NCBI RefSeq assembly: GCF_011752565.1
Contig: NZ_VWXK01000001.1
Span: forward strand, 467,728 to 531,727
Direction: 5' to 3'
Length of the DNA stretch: 64,000 nucleotides
DNA from: Pantoea sp. Ap-967
GTDB taxonomy: Bacteria > Pseudomonadota > Gammaproteobacteria > Pseudomonadales > Pseudomonadaceae
The notes below the pieces were generated by a model that worked only from the letters and a program-made list of their open reading frames with translations, made no database searches and was not told the DNA's origin. Positions within the stretch are counted from its first letter, which is position 1; each line of letters starts with the position of its first letter. The translations under genes and the position numbers were made by a program. Below, in pieces: positions 24,110 to 32,451 of this stretch.

Positions 24110-25420
24110 ATGGACCCCAAAAGCAGCCGAATCAGAAAAATTCAAACCATCGCGCTCGTCCTACTGTTCGTCATCGGCATCATCAACTACCTCGATCGCA
24201 GCGCCTTATCCATCGCCAACCACGCTATCTCCACTGAGCTTGGGGTGACACCGACCCAGATGGGCATACTGCTGTCAGCCTTCTCCTGGTCCTATGCGCT
24301 AGCCCAGCTTCCGATGGGCGCATTGCTGGACAGGTTTGGCGTGAGGCGCACCATGAGCCTCGGTTTGGCACTCTGGTCCGGCGCTCAACTGCTGTGTGGT
24401 TTCATCTCAAGCTACGTTCATTTCATATGGCTACGCGTTGTGCTTGGCGCTGGCGAATCCTGCCATTTCCCAGGGGGCGCCAAAGTCATCAGCGAGTGGT
24501 TCAACATCAAGAATCGTGGGTTCGGGACGAGTGTATTCACATCAGCCGCGATGTTCGCGCCGGCCATTGCGCCCATCATTCTTACGCTGATCCTGCTGAA
24601 TTTCGGCTGGCGCGCCATTTTCATTTCTACCGGGATTGCAGGGTTGGTGCTCGCAGTCGTCTTTTATGCGCTATACAGGGATCGAAAAGATGTCACCTTG
24701 ACGGCTGAGGAGTGCCTTGAGCTGGGGGGCGAAGCGCAGAGCGCGGATCAGGGACAGTTGACTGCGTCAGAATGGAAATCACTCTTGAAGCTCCCGACGA
24801 CGTGGGGCCTGATTCTGGGCTTCGTGGGCGTGATCTACATGCTCTGGCTGTATCTCAATTGGTTGCCGAGCTACTTCGAACAAGAGCGTGGGCTGAGCCT
24901 GGCCCATACGGGCTGGGTAGTAGCCATCCCCTTTCTCTGCGGCGCACTTGGGCTGCTGGCGGTCGGCAAGATATCCGACTATCTGACCAACAGAGGGATG
25001 ACGCCTGTTGCCAGTCGCAAGTACCCCATCTGCCTGGGGCTGTTGGCCAGCGCGCTTTGCACGGTTCCCGCAGCGTTCACCGACAGTAACACTCATGCCG
25101 TGATATTCATCTCCAGTGCCATGTTCTTTCTCAACATTGCCAATGGCGGCGCATGGTCGCTAGTAAGCATCGTTATCCCCTCTCGATTGACTGCATCGCT
25201 CGGTAGCTTGATGAATTTTGGTGGCTATCTGGGAGGCTCGATTGCGCCGATCGCTACCGGGGTCATCGTGGAACGAACGGGCTCTTTCACCATGGCATTT
25301 ATTGTCGCGGCAATAGTTGCCATTGTCGGGTGCTTGATGTTTTTGTTCCTGATCAAGGCACCTGAGCGGTCTCTGTCCTCCGCATCTTCCTCAGCCAGCC
25401 TCAGCAACAGCACCCAATAG
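24110..25420 (+). CDS. MFS transporter, ACS family
   Basis: A 436-residue, 12-helix transporter: IINYLDRSALSIANHAI in helix 1, LLDRFGVRRTMSLGL loop, GAGESCHFPGGAKVISEWF, and a C-terminal serine-rich tail. It is of the same ACS type as the other carriers here but clearly distinct. ATG 24110 or GTG 24104 is the start; AAGGAG lies some 30 bp upstream, too far to be the ribosome site, so translation may be weak or the start uncertain. It is the last gene of the rightward arm and converges on the LysR gene. Confidence 0.85.
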   Translation: MDPKSSRIRKIQTIALVLLFVIGIINYLDRSALSIANHAISTELGVTPTQMGILLSAFSWSYALAQLPMGALLDRFGVRRTMSLGLALWSGAQLLCGFISSYVHFIWLRVVLGAGESCHFPGGAKVISEWFNIKNRGFGTSVFTSAAMFAPAIAPIILTLILLNFGWRAIFISTGIAGLVLAVVFYALYRDRKDVTLTAEECLELGGEAQSADQGQLTASEWKSLLKLPTTWGLILGFVGVIYMLWLYLNWLPSYFEQERGLSLAHTGWVVAIPFLCGALGLLAVGKISDYLTNRGMTPVASRKYPICLGLLASALCTVPAAFTDSNTHAVIFISSAMFFLNIANGGAWSLVSIVIPSRLTASLGSLMNFGGYLGGSIAPIATGVIVERTGSFTMAFIVAAIVAIVGCLMFLFLIKAPERSLSSASSSASLSNSTQ

Positions 25421-25441
25421 CCGTGCCCGATCACTGTGCAA

Positions 25442-26362
25442 TCATCCTTCCGGCGAAATGTGTTCCAGATTCACCGCCGGAGGGTCTGGGCGGCGAAGGT
25501 TCTCTATCAGATAGTCTGTGAATGCTCGGATGCGCGGTGCCAGGTAGTGCCTGTGCGCATAGACGACATGCAGTGGAGTGGCGGGAGTCTGGAATTGCGG
25601 CAACACGTGGCAGAGCTTGCCGGCGCGCAGGTCATCTGCCACATCCCAGATCGATTTCAACGCAATACCATGCCCTTCAAGCGCCATCTGATGGATGACA
25701 TCGCCATCGTTGGCACAGAAGCTTGGAGTGATGCGCACGACCTCCTCCCCCAGGCGCCAATCCGCGAAAGGCTGCATGCCAATCACCAGGCATCGATGGT
25801 TCAGCAAATCCTGCGGGCTTTCAGGTTTCCCGCAGGCACTTATGTAGTTTGGGGAGGCGCAGAGCACCCGATGACTCGGCGCCAGCGAGCGCGATACATA
25901 GGATGAATCGTCCAGGGCGCCATAACGGATGGCGACGTCCACACCGCTGTCGACCATATCCAGCACGTGATCGGTAAGGTGCAGCTGGATCCGCAGTTGC
26001 GGATGCAGACTGGAAAATTGCGCTAGCAAGGGGGCAATACGACGCCTGCCAAAGGAGACCGGTGCGGTCACCCTGAGCTGCCCCGAGACTGAACTCCCGC
26101 TCAAGCGTAAGGTGCGCTCCAATGACTCCAGCTCGTCCAGGATCGACAGCGCCTTTTCATACAATTTCTGTCCTTCCTCGGTGAGCGATTGCCGACGCGT
26201 GGTTCGGTGTAGCAGTCGCAGACCGAATATCCCCTCCAGTTGAGCAAGTTTGCGACTGGCTGCAGGCAGCGAAACATGGTGAAGGCGCGCAGCGGCAGAC
26301 AGTGAACCCGATTCCACCACGGCAACGAAAAATCTCAAGAGTGCCACGTTCTCGAATCGCAT
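25442..26362 (-). CDS. LysR-family transcriptional regulator
   Basis: A 306-residue LysR regulator: winged helix at residues 1-60 (RFFVAVVESGSLSAAARLHHVSLPAASRKLAQLE, LHRTTRRQSLTEEG), then a two-lobed effector domain (VSGQLRVTAPVSFGRRRIAPLL, VDVAIRYG, DGDVIHQMALEGHGIAL). It belongs to the common AaeR/DmlR-like group. ATG 26362 matches the usual LysR beginning. The frame extends to a TTG at 26374 without support. It is divergent from the exported amidohydrolase with 138 bp between, so that gene is its likely target. Confidence 0.9.
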   Translation of the reverse strand: MRFENVALLRFFVAVVESGSLSAAARLHHVSLPAASRKLAQLEGIFGLRLLHRTTRRQSLTEEGQKLYEKALSILDELESLERTLRLSGSSVSGQLRVTAPVSFGRRRIAPLLAQFSSLHPQLRIQLHLTDHVLDMVDSGVDVAIRYGALDDSSYVSRSLAPSHRVLCASPNYISACGKPESPQDLLNHRCLVIGMQPFADWRLGEEVVRITPSFCANDGDVIHQMALEGHGIALKSIWDVADDLRAGKLCHVLPQFQTPATPLHVVYAHRHYLAPRIRAFTDYLIENLRRPDPPAVNLEHISPEG

Positions 26363-26500
26363 CACTGTTACCAAGCAAGTTAACTATTCATTGAAGTCTA
26401 CGCCAATTATCAATCGGGAAATCAACCCTAGACTCCCCGATACCTGGCTGCGGTGCTTTGGAGCGTCGCACGCTGAATTTTCAGAAAGAGGACCAGCCCA

Positions 26501-27859
26501 GTGAAATCACGCTTCGCCTTCCTCGTCCTGCTGCTCGGTGCCCTTGGAGAGCCAGTTAACGCCAACGACATCCCCAATGCCATACTGATTCAAGCGGGTC
26601 GCGTGATGACCATGGACCCGGCCTTGGGTGACATTGAGAACGGTGAAGTGCTGATTCACGATGGGCGCATCGTCGCCGTCGGCCATAATCTGGATGCCGG
26701 CGACGCCCAGGTCATCGATGCCCGAGGTCAAATCGTACTTCCAGGCTTCGTGGACTCTCACAACCACCTCTATGTCACTTTGATGCGTGGCCAATTTCGC
26801 AACCAGGCCGGCCAGTTCTTTCCCATCAGCACTCGCTTAGCGGCAGCAATGACGCCCAAAGATACCTACGAAGCCATGCATCTAGGCGCGCTGGAGCTCA
26901 TTTCTGGCGGTATCACAACTACAGGCGACTTCTTCGACAACGTGCGCACCCCTGCCCACGCTGATGCCGCAATACGGGCACTGCAGCAGTCAGGCTTGCG
27001 CGCCATCCTGTTCTACGGTGGACCGGACAAAACCACGCGACACCCTATCGACCTTGACCAGTTCCAGTCTCTGGCACGGGCCCAGACCGCAAGTGAATTG
27101 GTTCAGCTCGGTCTCGCCTGGCGCCTGCCGCGTGACCGCAATGATGCCGACAACTGGGCAATGCGTCAGCGAGAGTACGACACGGCTCGTCGACTCGGAC
27201 TTCCCATTCAGGTGCATGTCAGCGGCGAACCCGGCCCCATGTTAGATGCCCTAATAGCACGCGACTATCTGTACCCAGGCCTTACTGTTGTTCACGCCAC
27301 AGATGCCAGCGCTACCCAGTTGCTGGCAGTGGAGAAAGCCGGAGCTAGCCTTGCGCTCACGCCGATTAGCGAACACCGTGTAGGCTACGGCGTAACCCCG
27401 TTGGCGCGTTTCGCGCCTGTGAAGCGGCAGGGCCTAGGCATCGATGGCAACGCGCTGGCCGGCAGTGCCGACATGTATGCCACACTGCGCCTCGCGGCTT
27501 TGACGTGGAGCGGTACCGAGCGCAATGAGCGGGCGCCGGACCCGCGCGCGTTGCTGGAATTGGCGACCCGCGGCGGGGCCGAAGCACTGGGCCTTTCATC
27601 TGTGACCGGAACCCTGACACCGGGCAAGCGAGCCGACCTGCAAATCGTGGCCATCGACGCCATCAACCTTGCAGGATACGGCGGTGGAGACCCGGCGGCT
27701 TTGCTGGTGTATTCGGCTAGGCCAGAGAACGTCCGCACTGTACTGGTCGATGGTCGAGTGCTGAAGCATCAAGGCGAGCTCGTAGGTATCGACGTCCCAG
27801 CGTTGCTGCGCAAGGCCCAGGCATCGGCCAGTCAACTGCTTCAGCGTGCGGTAGACTGA
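26501..27859 (+). CDS. Exported amidohydrolase (TRZ/ATZ/guanine-deaminase-like superfamily)
   Basis: A 452-residue metal-dependent hydrolase with a signal peptide (hydrophobic residues 6-16, cleavage after VNA near 21). The amidohydrolase core follows: PGFVDSHNHL (HxH metal site), HVSGEPG and VVHATDAS (further His ligands), GIDGNALAGSADM (Asp ligand), and a closing LTPGKRADLQIVAID. GTG 26501 is preceded by GAGGA at 9 bp. A secreted location is unusual, since most deaminases of this group are cytoplasmic, so a periplasmic substrate is expected. It is divergent from the LysR regulator and followed by 136 bp in which nothing was recognised. The substrate is unknown. Confidence 0.8.
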   Translation: MKSRFAFLVLLLGALGEPVNANDIPNAILIQAGRVMTMDPALGDIENGEVLIHDGRIVAVGHNLDAGDAQVIDARGQIVLPGFVDSHNHLYVTLMRGQFRNQAGQFFPISTRLAAAMTPKDTYEAMHLGALELISGGITTTGDFFDNVRTPAHADAAIRALQQSGLRAILFYGGPDKTTRHPIDLDQFQSLARAQTASELVQLGLAWRLPRDRNDADNWAMRQREYDTARRLGLPIQVHVSGEPGPMLDALIARDYLYPGLTVVHATDASATQLLAVEKAGASLALTPISEHRVGYGVTPLARFAPVKRQGLGIDGNALAGSADMYATLRLAALTWSGTERNERAPDPRALLELATRGGAEALGLSSVTGTLTPGKRADLQIVAIDAINLAGYGGGDPAALLVYSARPENVRTVLVDGRVLKHQGELVGIDVPALLRKAQASASQLLQRAVD

Positions 27860-27996
27860 GACAGAAGGACCAGCTGATTAAACGCAGTCTCCATCCTCGA
27901 TGATTCTTTGAGATTAGTTAGCGCCTACGGCGGTAACGGCGAAGTGGAACACGGGAGGTACCCGGCCTTGGACCCACACTAAGCCTTCAAAGACTA

Positions 27997-28010
27997 GGCT
28001 CTGTCTGAAA
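27997..28010. repeat. Left inverted repeat of the IS
   Basis: GGCTCTGTCTGAAA, exactly repeated in inverse at 28929-28942. Confidence 0.85.
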
Positions 28011-28089
28011 TCCCAAGAAACTCAAATGTGGCCCTGGAGCAGCTTGGGTCCTGTACAGTCGCCGACCATCTACGGAAAGGAATTCTGTG

Positions 28090-28470
28090 ATGGCAAAGCG
28101 GTACGAACTCTCGGATGAAGCGTGGGCAGTAGTCGCCGATCTCTTCACGGCAGCCCACGTTAGGGGCAGGCCCCGCAGCAGTGATCGCTTGATGCTCGAT
28201 GGTGTGCTCTGGGTGCTCTGCTCAGGAGCAGCCTGGCGAGATATGCCAGAGCGTTTCGGGTCTTGGGCGACGGTCTATCACCGCTTCCGAGTCTGGCGAA
28301 ATCGCGGAACGTTCGATCAGATGCTCAGACGATTGCACCTCAGACTCAATGACAAAGGCTTGATCGATCCCCGCACCTGGATGATCGATTCGACCGCTGT
28401 TAGAGCAACCCGTGCTTCATCTGGAGCGCGGAAAAAGGGGGGGCTGACGAGCCTGCCGATCACGCTCTAG
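28090..28470 (+). CDS. IS5-family transposase, first frame (orfA)
   Basis: 126 residues with the N-terminal DUF4096-like domain of IS427-group transposases (YELSDEAWAVVADLF, GVLWVLCSGAAWRDMPERFG) and the first catalytic Asp in WMIDSTAVRA. The frame ends shortly after AAAAAGGGGGGG (28432-28443), where a -1 shift joins it to the second frame. ATG 28090 is preceded by AAAGGAA; GTG 28087 is also in frame. Confidence 0.85.
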   Translation: MAKRYELSDEAWAVVADLFTAAHVRGRPRSSDRLMLDGVLWVLCSGAAWRDMPERFGSWATVYHRFRVWRNRGTFDQMLRRLHLRLNDKGLIDPRTWMIDSTAVRATRASSGARKKGGLTSLPITL

Positions 28471-29099
28471 GCCGCAGCCGTGGCGGCCTGACAACCAAAA
28501 TCCACATGCTCTGCGACGCCAACGGGATACCGTTGCGCTTCCTTCTCTCTGGCGGTCAAGCCAGTGACATCAGCTACGCACAACCACTGTTGGACGAGGT
28601 CAGCATTCCATCGAGCCAACGTGGCCGCCCGCGCAAGCGCTGCAAATGGCTGCTCGCCGACAAGGGCTACGACGCCGAAGCGCTACGCCGTTACTGCGAC
28701 CAATATCGAATGCAACCCGTCATTCCGCTGCGCTCGATGAAGCGCAAGCCCAAGCCTGGCTTACCCAGACTGTTCGACCGGCCCAAATACCGACAGCGCA
28801 ACATCATCGAACGCATGTTTGGCTGGCTGAAAGAGAACCGTCGAATCGTCACACGCTTCGACAAGCTCGCAATAAGTTATGCCGCGATGGTCTCGCTGGC
28901 TTGTGTCATGCGGTGTATGGACGGCTTTTTTCAGACAGAGCCTAGAACGAAAAATGCTCCGTATCTTTCGATACGGAGCATTCTCTTGAAAGGCCGTGCA
29001 GATTGCTGGACTTCAGACAGCCTGCTGACGGCCCCTTCGCTTGCCTTCGATCTCCCAATGTTCCCAAAACGTTCCCTTTTGAGGGGTCGCCTAAGGTAA
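28440..29099 (+). CDS. IS5-family transposase, second frame (orfB, expressed by -1 frameshift)
   Basis: This continues the transposase in the -1 frame from the G-run: LLADKGYDAEALR holds the second catalytic Asp and NIIERMFGWLKENRR the Glu, completing the DDE triad. An internal ATG at 28506 would give only a partial protein. The frame has no stop inside the element and runs through the right inverted repeat, across the tRNA terminator hairpin, to TAA at 29099. The fusion protein in this location therefore carries about 52 foreign residues. Confidence 0.75.
   Translation, partial: GADEPADHALGRSRGGLTTKIHMLCDANGIPLRFLLSGGQASDISYAQPLLDEVSIPSSQRGRPRKRCKWLLADKGYDAEALRRYCDQYRMQPVIPLRSMKRKPKPGLPRLFDRPKYRQRNIIERMFGWLKENRRIVTRFDKLAISYAAMVSLACVMRCMDGFFQTEPRTKNAPYLSIRSILLKGRADCWTSDSLLTAPSLAFDLPMFPKRSLLRGRLR
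28929..28942. repeat. Right inverted repeat of the IS
   Basis: TTTCAGACAGAGCC, the inverse of the left end. Confidence 0.85.
28953..28982 (-). terminator. Rho-independent terminator of the tRNA-Ser gene
   Basis: Perfect 13-bp stem AATGCTCCGTATC/GATACGGAGCATT with a 4-nt loop, followed on the - strand by TTTTTCG. It lies about 140 bp beyond the tRNA 3' end. Confidence 0.8.
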
Positions 29100-29124
29100 A
29101 CATCAATGAAATCAGGCATTTGTA

Positions 29125-29212
29125 TGGCGGAAGCGTAGAGATTCGAACTCTAGGATAGTTGCCCATCGACGGTTTTCAAGACCGTTGCCTTAAACCACTC
29201 GGCCACGCTTCC
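29125..29212 (-). tRNA. tRNA-Ser (anticodon UGA)
   Basis: 88 nt including an encoded CCA end. The acceptor stem is GGAAGCG/CGCTTCC, and the D-arm is GGCCGAGTGGTTTAAGGC. The anticodon loop is CTTGAAA with TGA at 29178-29176, followed by a long variable arm and the GTTCGAATC T-loop. The 3' end points toward the accessory region, the usual geometry for integration into a tRNA gene. Confidence 0.95.
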
Positions 29213-29335
29213 AGCTTGTTTTGCGGCGGCCATAATACCGTAATGAAACACGCTGTCAAACTCTCTGTGTCGCGGGTTGCGAGTGCTCTGGTAGACTCCT
29301 AGCATCTGAACGTCCAAAACCACAGGAGTGTCGCC

Positions 29336-30007
29336 ATGCGCGAACAGGATTATGCCGTAAACCACGGCCTACAGGCCGAGCAGCAGGAGGTTAGCAAGGT
29401 CCTGCGCAACACCTACAGCCTGCTGGCACTCACCCTCGCCTTCAGCGGCGTGATGGCCTTCGTGGCCCAGCAGATGCGCGTCGGCTACCCGAACGTGTTC
29501 GTGGTGCTGATCGGTTTCTATGGCCTGTTCTTCCTCACCAACAAACTACGTGATTCGGCCTGGGGCCTGGTGTCCACCTTTGCCCTCACCGGCTTCATGG
29601 GCTTTATTCTCGGCCCGATCCTGAACCGTTACCTGGGTATGGCGGGCGGTGCTGAGGTTGTCAGCTCGGCGTTCGCCATGACTGCCCTGGTGTTTGGCGG
29701 CCTGTCGGCCTACGTGTTGATCACCCGCAAGGACATGAGCTTCCTGAGCGGCTTCATCACCGCCGGCTTCTTCGTGCTGCTAGGCGCCGTGGTGGCGAGC
29801 TTCTTCTTCCAGATCAGCGGGCTGCAGCTGGCGATCAGTGCAGGCTTCGTGCTGTTCTCGTCGGTGTGCATCCTGTTCCAGACCAGCGCCATCATTCATG
29901 GCGGTGAGCGGAACTACATCATGGCGACCATCAGCCTGTATGTGTCGATCTACAACCTGTTTGTCAGCCTGCTGCAGCTGTTTGGCATCATGGGCCGTGA
30001 TGACTGA
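29336..30007 (+). CDS. yccA: Bax inhibitor-1/YccA-family inner membrane protein
   Basis: 223 residues with seven predicted membrane segments and the BI-1 hallmark near the C-terminus (YIMATISLYVSIYNLFVSLLQLFG). In Enterobacteria YccA is a substrate and modulator of the FtsH protease. The short N-terminal tail (MREQDYAVNHGLQAEQQEVSKVLRNTY) is the cytoplasmic segment recognised by FtsH. GGAG precedes ATG 29336. It is a single gene closed by a strong terminator and divergent from the tRNA-Ser gene. Gene name by similarity of family, layout and length. Confidence 0.85.
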   Translation: MREQDYAVNHGLQAEQQEVSKVLRNTYSLLALTLAFSGVMAFVAQQMRVGYPNVFVVLIGFYGLFFLTNKLRDSAWGLVSTFALTGFMGFILGPILNRYLGMAGGAEVVSSAFAMTALVFGGLSAYVLITRKDMSFLSGFITAGFFVLLGAVVASFFFQISGLQLAISAGFVLFSSVCILFQTSAIIHGGERNYIMATISLYVSIYNLFVSLLQLFGIMGRDD

Positions 30008-30030
30008 TTTGAATTGATTGAGTGTTTGGG

Positions 30031-30052
30031 AAAGCCCGCTTCGGCGGGCTTT
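30031..30052 (+). terminator. Rho-independent terminator after yccA-type gene
   Basis: AAAGCCCGC-TTCG-GCGGGCTTT followed by TCTTT; a UUCG tetraloop closes the stem. Confidence 0.85.
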
Positions 30053-30119
30053 TCTTTGCGTGTTGAAGAACATGCGGAGAGTTGTGAGGTGCTCGCCTTG
30101 AGGGGGCGGCGCCTGTGAG

Positions 30120-30295
30120 ATCGAGCGCCGCCCGCGCGGCGCATCGCGAGCTGTGCTCGCTCCTACGTTTGTTTCGGGCCAGTGAATTGCGCGCGACCGC
30201 CTTGGCGCCTGTCTCGTAATTGCGTCGTACAAACAAGGCAGTCACAACGTAGGAGCGAGCGCAGCTCGCGATGCGCCGCACGGGCGGCGCTCGAT
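30120..30295. repeat. Pair of inverted REP elements (about 50 bp arms)
   Basis: Arms 30120-30169 and 30246-30295 are near-perfect inverse copies containing the TCGCGAGCTGYGCTCGCTCC hairpin, 76 bp apart. They fill most of the 487-bp gap 30008-30494; the rest holds no recognised gene. Confidence 0.8.
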
Positions 30296-30494
30296 TTCCG
30301 CCCCACCTCATAACCCAAGCCAAGCCCCAGTCAGCCTCGCCCCCTGCTCCCTCCTAAAACACCCTGAAGCTGACTAAAAAGTCAGAAAACAAGGCAATTG
30401 ATCGCCGATCTTGCCGGTATCGTGCATTCCCCTACCCCAATCCCACTTCTGCCCGTAGAATGCGCTCCTTTTTTCTTCCGGGGCAGCTTCCTAG

Positions 30495-31874
30495 ATGAGC
30501 TCACACGAAAACAGCCCAGGCGCGGCGGCGCCTGCCAACGAACTGGTACTTGGCCTTGAAGACAAGCCACGGCTGGTGATCGGCCTGTTGGCAGCGCTGC
30601 AGCACCTGCTGGCCATCATCGTGCCGATCGTCACCCCTGGCTTGCTGATCTGCCAGGCCCTGGGTGTTTCGGCCCGTGATACCAACCTGATCGTCTCCAT
30701 GTCGCTGGTGATTTCCGGTATCGCCACCTTCGTGCAGTGCAAACGCTTCGGGCCCTTCGGCGCCGGGTTGCTGATCGTTCAGGGCACCAGCTTCAACTTC
30801 GTCGGCCCGCTGATTGCTGGCGGCGCGTTGATGGTCAAGCAAGGCACGCCAGTTGAAAGCGTGATGGCGGCGATCTTCGGCGTGGTGATTGCAGGTTCCT
30901 CCGTGGAAATGGGCGTGTCGCGGATCCTGCCGTTCGTCAAACGCCTGATTACCCCGCTGGTGACCGGCATCGTCGTGCTGATGATCGGCCTGACCCTGAT
31001 CAAGGTCGGCCTCATCAGCATGGGTGGCGGCTTTGGCGCCATGGCCAACGGCACCTTCGCCAATGGCGAGAACCTGATGCTGTCCGGCGCCGTACTTGCG
31101 GTGATCGTGGTGCTCAACCGGGTTCCGGTGGTGTGGATGCGCAGCTGCGCCATCGTCATCGCCCTGGCGGTCGGCTATGCCCTGGCCGCCTACCTGGGCC
31201 GCCTGGATTTCACTGGCATGCACCAGGCCGCGCTGTTCCAGGTGCCGACGCCGCTGCATTTTGGCCTGGGTTTCTCCTGGGCACTGTTCATTCCAATGCT
31301 GGTGATCTACCTGGTGACCTCGCTGGAAGCCATTGGTGACGTCACCGCCACCAGCAAGGTGTCGCGCCAGCCAGTCGAAGGGCCGGTGTGGATGCAGCGC
31401 ATCAAGGGCGGTGTGCTGGTCAACGGCGCCAACTCGCTGCTGGCCGGGCTGTTCAACACCTTCCCAAGCTCGATCTTTGCCCAGAACAATGGGGTGATTC
31501 AGCTGACCGGTATTGCCAGCCGCCATATCGGTATCTGGATTGCCGTGATGCTGGTGCTGCTGGGGTTGTTCCCGACGGTGGCCGGCGTGATCCAGGCGGT
31601 GCCTGAGCCGGTACTGGGCGGCGCGGCCATGGTGATGTTCGGTGCCGTGGCGGCTTCGGGTATCAATATCCTGGCCAGCACGCGGCTCGACCGCCGTGCG
31701 TTGCTGATCATTGCCGTGTCGCTGGCCTTGGGGCTGGGTGTGGCGCAGGTGCCGGAGTTCCTGGCGCATATGCCGGCGGCGATTCGCAATGTGCTGGAAT
31801 CGGGGGTGGCTACCGGTGGTATTTGTGCGCTGGTGCTGAACTGGTTCTTGCCGGTGAGCAAGGAACAGGCTTGA
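30495..31874 (+). CDS. Nucleobase:cation symporter-2 (xanthine/uracil permease family)
   Basis: 459 residues, about 14 membrane segments, NAT/NCS2 family. QHLLAIIVPIVTPGL at the N-terminus, the signature QNNGVIQLTGIASR near residue 335, and GPFGAGLLIVQGTSFNFVGP are typical of the xanthine/urate-type members rather than UraA. It would import purines with protons across the inner membrane. It is a single gene; ATG 30495 is the only suitable start. No purine riboswitch-like structure was recognised in the upstream 200 bp. Confidence 0.88.
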   Translation: MSSHENSPGAAAPANELVLGLEDKPRLVIGLLAALQHLLAIIVPIVTPGLLICQALGVSARDTNLIVSMSLVISGIATFVQCKRFGPFGAGLLIVQGTSFNFVGPLIAGGALMVKQGTPVESVMAAIFGVVIAGSSVEMGVSRILPFVKRLITPLVTGIVVLMIGLTLIKVGLISMGGGFGAMANGTFANGENLMLSGAVLAVIVVLNRVPVVWMRSCAIVIALAVGYALAAYLGRLDFTGMHQAALFQVPTPLHFGLGFSWALFIPMLVIYLVTSLEAIGDVTATSKVSRQPVEGPVWMQRIKGGVLVNGANSLLAGLFNTFPSSIFAQNNGVIQLTGIASRHIGIWIAVMLVLLGLFPTVAGVIQAVPEPVLGGAAMVMFGAVAASGINILASTRLDRRALLIIAVSLALGLGVAQVPEFLAHMPAAIRNVLESGVATGGICALVLNWFLPVSKEQA

Positions 31875-31900
31875 CCCGCCAAGCAAGCAAGGCGCTGCGT

Positions 31901-31944
31901 GGCACCGGCTGCGCCGGTGTTCGCGGGGCGAGCCCGCTCCTACA
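31901..31944. repeat. Single REP element with CACCGGC/GCCGGTG hairpin
   Basis: GGCACCGGCTGCGCCGGTG followed by TTCGCGGGGCGAGCCCGCTCCTAC, the P. putida-type REP. A more diverged copy follows up to about 32015. Confidence 0.7.
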
Positions 31945-32057
31945 GGGGATTACGGCAGGGGATTACAGCGCAGCCCGCAGGGATCGTGGCGAGCTTGCTA
32001 CAGCGGGGGCGGGCTTTTTTGCTTTATCATGGCGGCATTCCCTTGCACGAGTTGCCC

Positions 32058-32450
32058 ATGAAATTCGCCATTGCGGTATTTTCCCCGGCACATGCCCCCT
32101 CCTCGCGCCGCGCCCTGCGCTTTGCCGAGGCGGCGCTGGCCCGCGGGCATGAGATTGCCCGGCTGTTCTTCTACCAGGACGGGGTGCACAGCGCCTCGGC
32201 CAACGTGGTCACGCCCCAGGATGAACAGGACATCGCCGCCCAGTGGCGTGCCTTCATCGACACCCACCAGCTCGATGCCGTGGTGTGCATCGCCGCCGCC
32301 CTGCGCCGTGGCGTGCTCGACGAGGCCGAGGCCAGCCGCTACCAGCGCCCGGCGGTGAACCTGCCCAAGCCCTGGGAGTTGTCTGGCCTGGGCCAGCTGC
32401 ATGAAGCCGCACAAACTGCCGACCGCCTGGTCTGCTTCGGAGGCGACTGA
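32058..32450 (+). CDS. tusD: Sulfurtransferase TusD
   Basis: A 130-residue DsrE-fold protein (MKFAIAVFSPAHAPSSRRALRFAEA; RLFFYQDGVHSAS). The active-site Cys in AVVCIAAALRRG receives persulfide sulfur from TusA. It acts in the TusBCD complex of the relay that supplies MnmA for 2-thiouridine in tRNA anticodons. The chosen start ATG 32058 matches the family. It begins the tight tusD-tusC-tusB-tusE-ybiB operon; the next gene starts after 1 bp. Confidence 0.93.
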   Translation: MKFAIAVFSPAHAPSSRRALRFAEAALARGHEIARLFFYQDGVHSASANVVTPQDEQDIAAQWRAFIDTHQLDAVVCIAAALRRGVLDEAEASRYQRPAVNLPKPWELSGLGQLHEAAQTADRLVCFGGD

Positions 32451-32451
32451 A

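Larger units (their letters stand above)
27997..28942 (+). mobile_element. IS5-family insertion sequence (IS427-like group)
   Basis: A 946-bp element bounded by GGCTCTGTCTGAAA (27997-28010) and its reverse complement (28929-28942). It carries a DDE transposase in two overlapping frames with an A5G7 run at the junction, which is typical of the IS427 group. The flanks read CTA|G at both ends (CTAG at 27994-27997 and 28942-28945), so the target duplication is TA or CTAG. It lies directly next to the terminator of the tRNA-Ser gene, at the edge of the accessory region. Confidence 0.85.

Noticed and set aside
27884..27985. Short frame reading ...SAYGGNGEVEHGRYPALDPH before the IS
   Set aside because: Looks protein-like but has no start and no family I can name; may be a gene tail cut by past rearrangement, too weak to list.
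29125..29212. Second att copy of the tRNA 3' end inside the window
   Set aside because: I looked in the first 28 kb and saw no repeat of the T-arm/acceptor sequence, so an att site pair is not claimed.
30501..31886. 461-residue frame opposite the NCS2 permease
   Set aside because: Rich in H, Q and R, as expected for the antisense of a GC-rich membrane-protein gene; no recognisable domain.
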